Shown here: positions 1 to 10,000 of the stretch, one piece after another
Position numbering within the stretch: position 1 is the first letter of the stretch
How the letters are laid out: every line of letters begins with the position of its first letter
Source: Ditylenchus dipsaci
Lineage: Eukaryota > Nematoda > Chromadorea > Rhabditida > Anguinidae
Assembly (NCBI GenBank): GCA_004194705.1
Contig: SADC01000254.1
Span: forward strand, 1 to 64,000
Length of the DNA stretch: 64,000 nucleotides
Reading direction: 5' to 3'
Translations under genes and position numbers: made by a program
The notes under the pieces: generated by a model
What the model saw: only the letters and a program-made list of their open reading frames with translations
Databases searched by the model: none
Told to the model about the DNA's origin: nothing

Positions 1-1148
1 AGTTTTACTGTGCTATGGTGAAGAGGAACTGTTTTTTGTTGGGTGATTCGGGTGGCGCATTGCAGAGATCTTGAAAGGTTATATTTTCTGCTTTCACTAT
101 TTAATTTAAGGATATTTGTTAAGGGTGATCGTGTTTTGGCAAACGCAGCACCAAGAATGGGCCGCTGAGATAGAGCACGTAATATATGGAATAGAACATT
201 TAGATCACAACTGCCCTTTTGCTCAGTTAAATTTAGATATAGGTTTTTATTTGAAAAGATATTTTAGGTCTATGTCATTTTGGCTGAGAATGAATAATTA
301 CGAAACCAATAATTACGCTGAAGCCGCACATCGCCGGTGCATACAAATTTGGACGTAGATCATCCTTCAGTCGGTCGCTTTCCTCACAGAGCTGATGGAA
401 GTGAGAAGCTCTATGACCATCAATACGAGCAAAACATCGGTGTATTCCTCCAGGTTGCAAAAAGAGCGGTGTACTCCAAGCAGACGCAAGAATATTTACT
501 TAGTTGAGCGATTCGGTCAGAAAAGCTTGCCAAATACCTTCGAAGATTAGCTCACATTTTATCATGGATCAGTGATTTGTTTATCGTCTTTTTGTTGATT
601 GTTTGATACTTTTGTTCAATGTCATAATAAATGAGATGCAACTATACCAAGATGACATCTGGTCGTTAATCTTAAGATGGGGAACTCCCTGTGTTCGAAC
701 GTGCTAATCAATCAAAACCCGGTTTTACTCTTCACAAAAATAAAAAATTGAGCACTGAAGAAGCAATAGAAGGTAAACTCTACGAATAGGGTTGATGAAT
801 ACGAGAATACTAACTGAGACTGCAAATAATTTTTAAGAAGAAAAAATGTATGGGACGAAATTTTGGCGCGACGAAATTTTGGGCGACGAATTATTCGTCA
901 CGTACCGGTGCTGGGGCAACTGGTCTTGGATGCTGCGGACCCCGTCTTTCCTGTGCTTCAATAGGTGGTGCTTCAAATTTCTGCTGTTGCTGTTCTGGTG
1001 GCGCTTCCCGTCTTCTGCCTGGGGTTCGTTTAATTTTTGATGGCTGAGCCTCGGCTCGAAGCCGGAGAACGGGGGAGAACCTTTTCGGCCAAAAATCAAA
1101 GATCGAACATAGTTTTGAATACTGGGCCTAGCGCATAAATAACTTTGG
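1..1148. other. Left flank, no gene recognised
   Basis: No exon with family similarity was found. Around 848-905 there is a short direct array built on a GACGAAATTTTGG-like unit that opens with GGG after ATGTAT, which looks like one end of a minisatellite-ended element; no partner end was found nearby. Bases 1104-1148 are an inverted fragment of the dispersed repeat also present at 17830, 19420, 23725 and 52990. The C-terminal catalytic exons of the minus-strand oligopeptidase gene would be expected in or beyond this region, but no Gly-Gly-Ser-Asn-Gly-Gly motif was seen. Confidence 0.5.
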
Positions 1149-1649
1149 TACAGTCAATGCTCGCACTAGGTGATTGAACTCTACAAATTGAACCTCGGTA
1201 AATTGACCCTCCGGTAGATTGAACCTCCGGTAAATTGAACCTCGGTAAATTGAACCTCAAAATTTGTTTTGAGAGGATTTTTTATTCAAAAGATTTTTAA
1301 CACTGGTGTCATATGCCTCCCTACCACCAGCCTTAGCATGGCTGTATAGGAAAGGGAAAGGAATATTAAAAGGCCACTTGATCCATCTTATTCAACCTCA
1401 ATGGTCCAGATCCACTCTCAATGATCCTCAGTGGTTCAAGTCCACCCAAATGGTCCAGATTGACCCTAAGGGTCCTTACACTTTCACCAGTCCAGATCCA
1501 CTACAGATAGTTTAGATCCATCCTCAGTGGTCTTGATTTAACCTGGATGTGAAAAATCTTTTGGGTGTCCTCTTGTCTATTTGGGTGCCCAGTAACAAAA
1601 ATGCAGTCAACCTCTCTCCGTTATAAATTTTTAAAATTATTCATTTTTG

Positions 1650-2862
1650 GACTGACGTACGACTCGGTACAACAAATGACTCGGTACAACGAGTCGGTAC
1701 AAGTACGACTCGGTACACCGACTCGGTACAAGTATGACTCGGTACACCGACTCGGTACAACGTACGACTGGGTACAACGAGTCGGTACAACCTACGACTC
1801 GGTACAACGAGTCGGTACAATTTTTTCAAATTTTTATAACAAATTGTATTTTTTGTATCAAATTACTACTTCTTGTACCATATCGACTAAACTCACCCTC
1901 GAAAATTTGCACCACTTGTTCCTGTATACCCTACAGTATACGAAACTGCCCCAAAACTAGGTTTTAGGACCCGGTATGGTTGTGCTACAAATTAAATTAT
2001 TATTTTAGCATTATCAAGCCGTATTCCGGAAACCATTTTGGATAGGGTAAAAGTATGAAATTTTGTAAAATTTTAAATATTTTTAGCTAAATCCAATAAT
2101 TCGGATTCTGCATCCGGATACCCATTTAAGGGAGATATCAGATAGTTTTGGTCATATAAATTAGTTTGTGACTGTTATTCTAGAAAAAAAATGATGTTAA
2201 CTAACACTAGGATTTGAACCTGTAGCCTCAAAATTATGTATGTTATGTAGAATGAAATTACCGCGGTGAATTTCTGGAGGGTAAATTCACCATTGGGTAA
2301 ATTGAGTGAGGAAGAATTCACCGGATGGTAATTTACTGCTACCTGCCTGGATAACAACTGTGAGATAAGAACTGAGAACGAAACGTCTCAGAGGACGAAA
2401 CAACTGACACCGGTCTCCAGAGGGAAGAATCTAGAAAACGGACTTTAGGTACAAGTCACTTTCGATACAGCAGACCTTATAGCCGATCTCCAGGCAGGGA
2501 TGGGAAAAGTATCCTATTTAGGATATATTAAATGTCCTTAAATATCCAAGGTTTAAATATAATCTTAAATATAGAATAATTTCAGACATGCTCGATACTG
2601 TCCTCTGCCAAAAATAATAATAAATGAGCACACAAAGACGGAAATGAAAATTGATAACAAGATCATGGTTCACAAGACTAGGCACAAGAAGCAGTAAATT
2701 TAATACAAAAAATTGGTATAAATTGTACCGACGTTGTACCGAGTCGTAGGTTGTACCGACTCGTTGTACCCAGTCGTACGTTGTACCGAGTCGGTGTAGC
2801 GAGTCGTACTTGTACCGACTCGTTGTACCGAGTCATTGTGTTGTACCGAGTCGTTGCTATAC
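1650..2862. mobile_element. Terminal-inverted-minisatellite element B
   Basis: Both ends are arrays of a GACTCGGTACAAC unit in which CGACTCGGTACAAC alternates with an inverted form (1655-1822), and the whole array recurs in inverse order at 2725-2860. Flanks CATTTTTG (1642-1649) and CATTTTTT (2863-2870) are a probable 8-bp TSD with one mismatch. The interior holds a B-box-like tRNA remnant at 2207-2225 and a degenerate GGTAAATTCACC array at 2262-2345. It is inserted inside element A. Confidence 0.7.
1980..2240 (+). repeat. SINE-like dispersed repeat ending in a B box
   Basis: This repeat is shared with 3400-3660, 57530-57745 and, inverted, 56443-56700. The conserved blocks read roughly CAAACCGTGTTCAGGA, then TGGATACCCATTTAGG, then a reverse-oriented tRNA T-arm (GGATTTGAACCTGTAACC). 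The T-arm match suggests descent from a tRNA-derived SINE or a tRNA gene remnant. No poly-A tail or flanking duplication was resolved for this copy. Confidence 0.55.
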
Positions 2863-2939
2863 CATTTTTTTGTCATGTGAAGAGCTCTTATAATTTAATT
2901 GTCTTTCTATAATCTACTGGATAATCCATGCACTAACTA

Positions 2940-3252
2940 AACAAGTGGTCGTCCACTTGAATCAAAAAAAAATTTTGGTTTTTCATGTTCTAAAACCTAT
3001 TTTTTGGACTATTTCGGCATGCTTAAGATGGTTTGTTAGTAGCAAAATGCAATTTTGTCGGGTATTTTTTGATTTTTGGAAATAATTGGTTCCACCTAAA
3101 CTCGATTGTAGCAAAATTTAAAAAATAGCCGAGAAAACGGCATTTTACCACTATCAGACCATCTTCAGCATGCCCGAATTAGTCCAGAAAACAGGTTTCG
3201 GATTCCGAAAAGTTAAAAATTTTTTTGATCAAGTGAACGACACTTGGTTAGG
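2940..3252. mobile_element. Foldback MITE with AAGTGGTCGTCCACTTG ends
   Basis: This is an inverted repeat of about 310 bp whose outermost bases are themselves palindromic. The arms carry matching blocks such as GACCATCTTCAGCATGCCCG. A second copy lies at 56976-57292 inside element F. Both copies sit in the interior of minisatellite-ended elements, upstream of the same SINE-like block, so this may be a shared internal module rather than an independent insertion. Confidence 0.65.
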
Positions 3253-3399
3253 TTGGTTCAGACTAAAAAATTTAAATTCCTGCAAATTTTACTGAAAGTG
3301 AGAGTCAAAAAAGTCAATGGGTACACTGAGAGTGCGAGTGTCAACTGCATATTACCGCGTGGATACCCTAAGGGATAGGAAACTACTCCAGAACTGGGG

Positions 3400-3725
3400 T
3401 TACTGCAAGTCAAATCGCTGTTTTAGCATGACCAAACCGTGCTCAGGATACGATTCTGGATAGGTACAATGATCTTTAGCTACTTCGGCTAAATGCAAAA
3501 TTTCGGATACTGGAGTGGATACCCATTTAGGGAATGTGGTACCAGTGTGATTACATTACTCACCGTGAGAATAGGTGATCTCCTAAATAACAGTTTATGG
3601 CTCTTACTCAAAAAAGTAATATCTGCTTCCACCGGATTTGAACCTGTAACCTCAAAAATTGGAGGTGGAATTCACCAGGGAGAGTTCACCGGACGGAGGA
3701 TTTACCGCAGTGGAATATACGGACT
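3400..3725 (+). repeat. SINE-like repeat with B box and adjoining degenerate array
   Basis: This is the second copy of the 1980-2240 family. The reverse-oriented T-arm (CCGGATTTGAACCTGTAACC) at 3633-3652 is followed immediately by a degenerate GGANTTCACC/GGATTTACC array (3665-3720). The pairing of tRNA B box and short array recurs at 2207-2345 and in element F. Confidence 0.55.
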
Positions 3726-4188
3726 CCCTTGAAACACGGTGACCTGGCAACCAGGGATGAGGATTTCGATCAACTAGGCCTATTTTAGGCCTTTTTTAGG
3801 CCTATTTTTTGGCGGCAATTTGAAATAATTGATTTTTCAAAGATCTTTTTTTGCTTTGTGATAAGGATAATGCTCTTTCCGGCCATAATCCACGCTTTTT
3901 TCTAATTGTTGGTTGCTCAAGGCTAGGTATCGACGATTAGCATGATTGTTTGGACTGATTTCCGTAGTTCCTCCACTGATTCAACCTGTTTTCTTTATTT
4001 AGTTAATATTCATCTGTAATTTTGCTTGTTCAGGTATTAAAGCAAACCAAAACCAATGAACGATTTTGTCACTGTCAGATTCACGGGTTTCCTATTTATT
4101 TCTTTTCTTCACTCTAGCCTTGTAATATGTTGGCAGCCACCCACCGCCACCGGTGTCTACCCAAAATTACCCACCACACCGGTGGATC

Positions 4189-4364
4189 CAGAGGCGTAGC
4201 CAGAAAAATCTGACGGGGGGGGGGGGGCTGAAGCACCCGGAGAGGTCATTTTCCCTACACCTTTTTCGAGTTTTATAATGTTTTCAATTAACAATTTTTT
4301 TTCGAAAAACCTGACGGGGGGGGGGGCTATAGCCACCTCAGCCCCCCCCCCTGGCTACGCCATG
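4189..4364. mobile_element. hAT-like MITE with G/C homopolymer subterminals
   Basis: Ends CAGAGGCGTAGCCAG and CTGGCTACGCCATG are imperfect inverted repeats. They are flanked by the perfect 8-bp duplication GGTGGATC (4181-4188; 4365-4372). Long G runs near 4217-4228 and 4315-4326 and a C run at 4341-4350 make the element strongly strand-asymmetric. The target lies in a CCACCGGTGG-rich stretch. Confidence 0.85.
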
Positions 4365-4372
4365 GGTGGATC

Positions 4373-5228
4373 CACCGGTGGATTTACCACACTGAATACA
4401 GCATATGCAAATACTGTACCACTGGCTAAATTTTCCCACCAATTGATCATCAAGCGCGATTTGTGGAGTATTCTCTTGCTCATTTTGTTCTTGTTTTCTA
4501 GCACCCTTGAATAAGAGGGTGTTTAATTAAATGCGTGATTTATAGTCAATTCCATTAGAGATAATGAGATAATGATAAGGCGGTTAGGGCAGCTTCCAGG
4601 CAGTTAGAGTATGTTTTACCACTTGGGTATCATCCAGGTGAATGAAGTAGCGCTGATCAGTTTACGATGCTTCTAGGCAGTTTAGGTACTCTAAAGATGA
4701 TTGGTGTACCCTCTGTATAGATAGGTCACCCTAAAGAAAGTTAAGTTATATTGTAGGCAGTTGTGAACCTTCAGGTGGTTAGTGTATCCTTCAGATGGAT
4801 AGAGCACATCCATCTGAAGGCACATCTTGGTACCAAACTAAAGGTGCTTATTCAAAATTAATTTTTTTAATTTTCTGTCTAGCAAAAAATTATTATTTAC
4901 TTCCAAGGCTCATAGCTCGCTGGGGTGTGGGAGTATGGTTTTGCACTTTTGAGAAGGGCACATCTCCAGACAATTGTGCGTCGAATGGTATATTACACTT
5001 ATATAAAAACATTAGCTCTAAGGCCACTTATGCTGCGAACAAACTTTGTAGTCAAAACCTGACGGACATAGTCCAAATACCATATAGACATATTGACTGT
5101 AAAAAAGAAAACAGGTTGAATTAGTAAAGGAACTACGGAAATTAGTCCAAATAATCATGCCAATCGTAATAACCTAGCCTTAAGCAACAGACAATTTGAA
5201 AAAAGCGTGGATTTGGGCCGGAAAAAAG
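4373..5228. other. Body of the CTGGCAAC element, no gene
   Basis: This is AT-rich interior sequence of the element at 3752-5813. Around 4600-4830 there is a diffuse run of related phrases (GGCAGTTAGAGTA, CAGGTGGTTAG, CAGATGGATAG) suggesting an old degenerate minisatellite. No exon is supported: the longest open frame (4795-5124) shows no family similarity and overlaps repeat sequence. Confidence 0.5.
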
Positions 5229-5236
5229 TATTATCC

Positions 5237-5599
5237 GGCACTTGTTCACTTGGGGTGCGCATTTGTAAATTTTTATAAATCGTGTTTAAACGACTCCTAA
5301 TTAATTTTTATGTGCTTAAAACGATAAAAAAGCTGTTTTTTGACACTTTTCTACATAAAATATCGATTTTTTGAAAGAAAAAAATTTGCCCAATATTTGA
5401 CTTTTGCCTTGGGGACCAAGGCAAATCAGTTTCTGGTCAAATTTTGGTCAAAATTTATTTTTCCAAAATCTGTTTTTTATGTGGAAAAGTGTTAGAAAAC
5501 ATCTTCTTATCGGTTTAAGCACATAAAAATTACTTAGGAGTCGTTTAAACACGATTTACAACAATTTACAAAATGCGCCCCCCGAAGTGAACAAGTACC
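5237..5599. mobile_element. Foldback MITE, GG termini, 8-bp TSD
   Basis: The inverted arms begin GGYACTTGTTCACTT and run about 140 bp. The hinge contains the small palindrome CCTTGGGGACCAAGG (5409-5423). The perfect 8-bp duplication TATTATCC flanks it at 5229-5236 and 5600-5607. It interrupts the right arm of the element at 3752-5813, which gives a relative age. Confidence 0.85.
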
Positions 5600-6404
5600 T
5601 ATTATCCTTATCACAAAGCACAAAAAAATTCTTTGAAAAATAAAATTTTTTCAAATTCCCGCCAAAAATAGGCCTAAAAAAGGCCTAAAATAGGCCTAGT
5701 TAGACCGAAAAGGCCTAGTTAGGACTTGCCCTAACTCAAATTTTGCAGGCCTATTTTGGGAATCACAGCTATCAAGGAAAAAGGCCTAGTTAGACCGAAA
5801 TCCTCGTCCTCTGCTGGCAACTGGACTGGAAAAAAATATCTCTTGAATAAAAAAAAATCCTCTCAAGACAAATTTTGAGATTCAATTTACCGAGGTTCAA
5901 TTTACCGGATGTTCAATTTACCGGAGGGTCAATTTACCGGGGTTCAATTTGTAGAGATTCAATTTACCGCCGCCGCAATGCTCTCTATAACGACGTTCTT
6001 ATAACGACGCTCTTTATAACGACTCGCTCTTTATAACGATCCGGAAAAAAGAACTATTTAGTCCTAAGCTAAGTCAATTAAGTCAAAACGACGCTCTCTA
6101 TAACGACTCGGTTTAGCCGGTCCCTTGAGAGTCCTTATAGAGAGCTTCGACTGTATGCATGTTTTTATGCATCCATAGTCAATTTCGAGTGATTTGTTTC
6201 TAAGGTATGTGTGGGTGTGGGGTACGCGACAATCCACCCCCAGGCCAATTCACCGCCACCCCTGTATATCAAAGTAGCTTTTTTGTACTGGGGGGGGGGA
6301 GGATATATCATAGTATCATCGGAACTTTTGAAAAAATAAAAACAAAAAGCTTATTAAATAATCGAGATATTTTTTTTGATTTGACAGGTGAAATCAGTTA
6401 CAGC

Positions 6405-6615
6405 CATACTTGCACGAGCACCGGCGCGCCGCCGGGTAAAATTGGCCAAGTTGGAGCGCCGGCGCACGCGGCGAAAAAATGAAGCGTGTCGGCGCCGGCA
6501 CTGGCGCCGGCGCCAACGGTGAAAATTTTAATGACCCGGCGCTGCAGCCGGCGCCGGCGGTGTAAACAAAAAAGCGCCGGCGTTTTTTTTTTTTTTTGGC
6601 GAGCGTGCAAGTATG
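6405..6615. mobile_element. GC-rich, CpG-dense hAT-like MITE
   Basis: Perfect TIRs CATACTTGCACG and CGTGCAAGTATG enclose 211 bp packed with GCGCCGGC motifs. The 8-bp duplication GTTACAGC is exact (6397-6404; 6616-6623). Its base composition contrasts sharply with the AT-rich surroundings. Related GCGCCGGC-type sequence occurs at 36650-36755 and 44535-44640. Confidence 0.9.
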
Positions 6616-6623
6616 GTTACAGC

Positions 6624-6960
6624 CATAAAATATTACGAACTTGTTTTTGTAAACTTTCTTGTAAATTTTTATACCAGCGTTTAACTGTGAATCTCAGAGT
6701 ATCTTTTTTTATAAACAAATAACCTTTTTTAAGCACCATCGGGTGCTATTTCACACGCTTATTCTAAATCTTGAGTCTTTTTCAAGGTTATACAAATCTA
6801 TGCAAAAAATTTTTCACCTTTTTACGTAAAAAATTTAATTGTTCAACACTGTTTTGGGAGAAGATGGGCGGTGGAAGGCTGGCTAAAATTTGCAAGGACT
6901 GTGAAAAATTAGATGGATGACCTAGGTCACCTCTAAGCCCTAATTTTGTCATCTAACATG
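6624..6960. other. AT-rich spacer, nothing recognised
   Basis: No exon, repeat end or RNA feature was recognised. On the minus strand this is where the intron after oligopeptidase exon C begins. Confidence 0.5.
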
Positions 6961-6967
6961 AGCTTAC

Positions 6968-7082
6968 TTTTCAGAAGTTGTATGCTTCATTTTAATCAAA
7001 TATTGAGCGGCAGCAGCAAAGTCATCAAACGCATTTTGTTGATTGTCTTTAATTCCCTGTTTGTGCCAGTCTTTTCCGGACT
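6968..7082 (-). CDS. Oligopeptidase exon C (hydrolase domain)
   Basis: It encodes SGKDWHKQG..NAFDDFAAAAQYLIKMKHTTSE, matching the region just after the Arg-Gly-Gly-Gly-Glu loop of S9A enzymes. The acceptor is TTGCTTCAG and the donor GAAAA/GTAAGC. Its phase relative to exon B is off by one as written. The following exon, which should carry the nucleophile serine, was not seen at lower coordinates. Confidence 0.75.
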
Positions 7083-10000
7083 CTGAAGCAACGACAGGAT
7101 GGCTTAAAAAGGTGGTTGATGATTCAATCTCACTATTTTTTAACACTTAAAAGTTGGTTTGTGCTGATGAGAAAAGCTTGTTTAGAATTTCGTGCTGAGC
7201 AATAAAGGAGAAAAAAATTCTTTCGAGAAAGTGCTGTGACCTGGAACCTTCACGCGTTGACTGTATGAATTGGCGAAGCTTTTTTATACCAAAGCTATTT
7301 TTTGCAGCTGAAACACCTATCCAGTGCAGAATTCAACGAGCTTTCAAATAAATACAAGGCGACTCTGTTAATTGGCCATATAACATTCAAAATTTAGCAC
7401 TTTTCAAAAATTCTTTGAAATGAAAAATTCAGTTCATTCTTTTGAGCATCAAAAAGCGTTGATATCACCGTTTATTTTTCAGGACTTGACTGTAACACAG
7501 AGCGCAGAAACTGAATATCATCTTGATACCAAATGAAGGCAGCAAGTCTTGAGAGAAATCAGTCCAACAATCAACAAATAGCTTGGAGTCTAGGCTTTTC
7601 CTGGTTATGTCAAATTCAGGCCTTTTATGGCATTCTGTATTTTTATTCTTTTTAGACAAAAAATGATTTTTGTAAATTTAGGCCGTTAACGTTGAGACGG
7701 ATGAAACGTGAATTACAAAAAACTCCAAGCAAATTGTTGGTTGTTGGACTGATTTCTCTCAAGACTTGCTGCCTTCATTTGGTATCAAGATGATATTCAG
7801 TTTCTGCGCTCTGTGTTACAGTCAAGTCCTGAAAAATAAACGGTGATACCAACGCTTTTTTGATGCTCAAAAGAATGAACTGAATTTTTCATTACAAAGA
7901 ATTTTTGAAAAGTGCTAAAATTTATAATTTATACGGCCAATTACCCGAGTCGCCTTGTATTTATTTGAAAGCTCGTTGAATTCTGCACTGGATAGGTGTT
8001 TCGGCTGCAAAAAATAGCTTTGGTATAAAAAATACAATCAAATAACTAAAACAACTCGAAGCTTTGCCAATTCATACAGTCAACGCGTGAAGGTTCCAGG
8101 TCACAGCACTTTTTCGAGAGAATTTTTTTCTCTTTTATTGCTCAGCACGAAATTCTGAACAAACTTCTCTCATTAGCACAAACCAGCTTTCAGGTATTAA
8201 TTACTGCCTACCCTCCACCACGAATGTGCGCAATAGCGACAATGCCTCCAAAATGTCTCAAAAAGACGGCTTGATATGCATCCATTCCAATGGGAAGCAA
8301 ACGTCCATATCCCCGTATGAGTAAATAATTGTGGGGTTGAGACCATTTCGCTTGCAGTTTTTGGCTGGATTATTTCGAGTGGAATCATCTAAACACTGGA
8401 GTTGATGTCTTTTGTTGATTTCTTTTAACGGTACTAGAACAGTACCAAAGTCCCACTTTGGATATATTTTTTGTATCAAAGCATATTTCTATGCCTCTTT
8501 TCTCCTGAAAAATCCGAATTCGTTGTTATTTTAGCGAACTAAGCTAAAAAGGAAATTTAGCTATAATTTTTCGGAGTAGTATTTTGTGCAAGACAAGCGA
8601 ATCGGTATAAAAAGTCATAGTTTTAGAGTCGGCTTGATACATTTTTTCATAAATGCTCCAGTAATTTTATTTCCCCCTGTAGTTGCGCTCCACCAGAGGC
8701 GTATTCGTTTCCGGATTTCTTATGGATTTTTTAAAATTTTTATGGCAAAACTGTCAAGCTTTTTAAAGTCCTTTATGATGAATCATCAGACCTCGAGGCA
8801 ATATTTTTGTGTTTAAATAATTATTTTGAAAATAACTAACTTCGGATCCACTCGGATAGAAGCTTTGTTTGACTTCGAAATCGTCAGTCCAATCTAACAG
8901 GTTTTCCTTATCGCCAACCTTCAAGATACTTAATTTACCACTCCTATTCGCAGGAGGAGAAGAAGATTTTATGCTACACACACTGTCTGCTAGACCGTCT
9001 TTGCACCCGTCTGAGAATGGACAACTGTAGAAAGCATTGGGCTTTAACCAACTTGTGGTTATGAAATAAATATGAGTTGCAGTCATAGTAGTCGAGGTAA
9101 CACTCTCATTGGGAGGGTTGATTCTTGCTAGGAGTTGCTTCTTGTGAGCATTGTATAGATAAATACTCTTCTGAAAAAATTTATTTAATGCAGGGCTCCA
9201 AAACGTCTTTTTTAACGATTTTTACTTGATTTAATACCCAGAATCTTAAGAAATTTTAAAATTTTAGGTCGAAATCTTTATCTTTGGTGCTCAAAACTCA
9301 GCAAGCACTGGATAAAATATCATTTTTTACGAAAAGTGGCCAAATGTTCTGTATTTGACAAAATGTACTTTATTTTGAAAATTCTCAACAAGGGCCTTGA
9401 TTTAATAATGTTATTTAAAAAGTAGTCTTAAAGGGAGGGTGAAAGCTGCTTGGCATAATATGATTCGGCTTGCGAAAAAGATAATTTATCTCACGAAAAA
9501 AATTATTTACCTCACGAAAAACTAGATATCACGAAAAAGATTATTTATCTCACGAAAAACATTATTTATGTCACCAAAAAGATTATTTTGTGTAAATTAA
9601 GTCTTAACTTTGCGAGAATTTGAAATTTTTAGTCAAAAGTAACTTGGATTTCTCAGAATCCCACCCCAGAGTGGCCAAAGGCCCTGAAAGTTGGTTTTTT
9701 GAGGGTTTACTAAGGGGAGGTGAACTTTTTGCGAAAAATCGATTGAGCGGATCAGAATTTTAGTCAAATGGCCTGGATCGCTCAGAATTCCATATTTAAC
9801 CATTCTCCCCACCTCGAAACCACCCTAAGCACTGATTTAGGGTAGTTAAATACTGATTATAGCAGTTTATGATGGTTTTGGGTGGTTTGAGGTGGTTAAG
9901 AATGGTTAAGGGTGGAATTCTGAGCGTTTAAGCCCATCAGACCCGTAATCTGATCCGCTCAATCGAATTTTCGCAAAAAATTCACCCAAATCTTTTTAGT

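Larger units (their letters stand above)
3752..5813. mobile_element. hAT-like foldback element with TAGGCC arrays (8-bp TSD)
   Basis: TIRs begin CAGRGRYGAGGATTTCG and are flanked by the perfect 8-bp duplication CTGGCAAC (3744-3751; 5814-5821), typical of hAT transposons. Just inside both ends are runs of TAGGCCTATTTTAGGCC. The arms then continue for about 300 bp (3790-4010; 5120-5230 and 5600-5660). No transposase frame was recognised. It contains the younger insertions 4189-4364 and 5237-5599. Confidence 0.85.
1163..5975. mobile_element. Terminal-inverted-minisatellite element A (8-bp TSD)
   Basis: Each end is an array of a 15-bp unit of the form GGTAAATTGAACCTC (1180-1265; inverted at 5880-5970), so the TIR is itself a minisatellite. 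The inner edge of both arrays continues into matching sequence (GAGAGGATTTTTTATTC). The 8-bp target duplication CAATGCTC is at 1155-1162 and 5976-5983. The 4.8-kb body is a nest of younger elements and carries no transposase that I can recognise. The superfamily is uncertain: 8-bp TSDs fit hAT or Merlin. Confidence 0.8.
1151..6153. mobile_element. pogo-like MITE split by a 4.8-kb insertion
   Basis: The two halves, 1151-1162 and 5984-6153, together make an element of about 182 bp. It has TIRs of the type CAGTCNAAGCTCTCTATAAC and is flanked by TA at 1149-1150 and 6154-6155, as expected of Tc1/mariner/pogo elements. Inner copies of the CTCTATAACGAC motif repeat near both ends. The left TIR is interrupted at base 12 by the element at 1163-5975, whose target duplication CAATGCTC is a piece of this TIR. 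Confidence 0.75.

Noticed and set aside
1565..1967. Open frames on both strands across the GACTCGGTACAAC array
   Set aside because: They are produced by the tandem array at the left end of element B; repeat-derived reading, no family similarity.
4795..5124. 109-codon plus-strand frame
   Set aside because: Lies within a transposon body, begins in a degenerate repeat and has no recognisable motif.
1..6967. Catalytic exons of the oligopeptidase (serine, aspartate, histidine loops)
   Set aside because: I looked for the GGSNGG, DDRV and HGAG signatures on the minus strand and did not find them; probably outside the window or lost.
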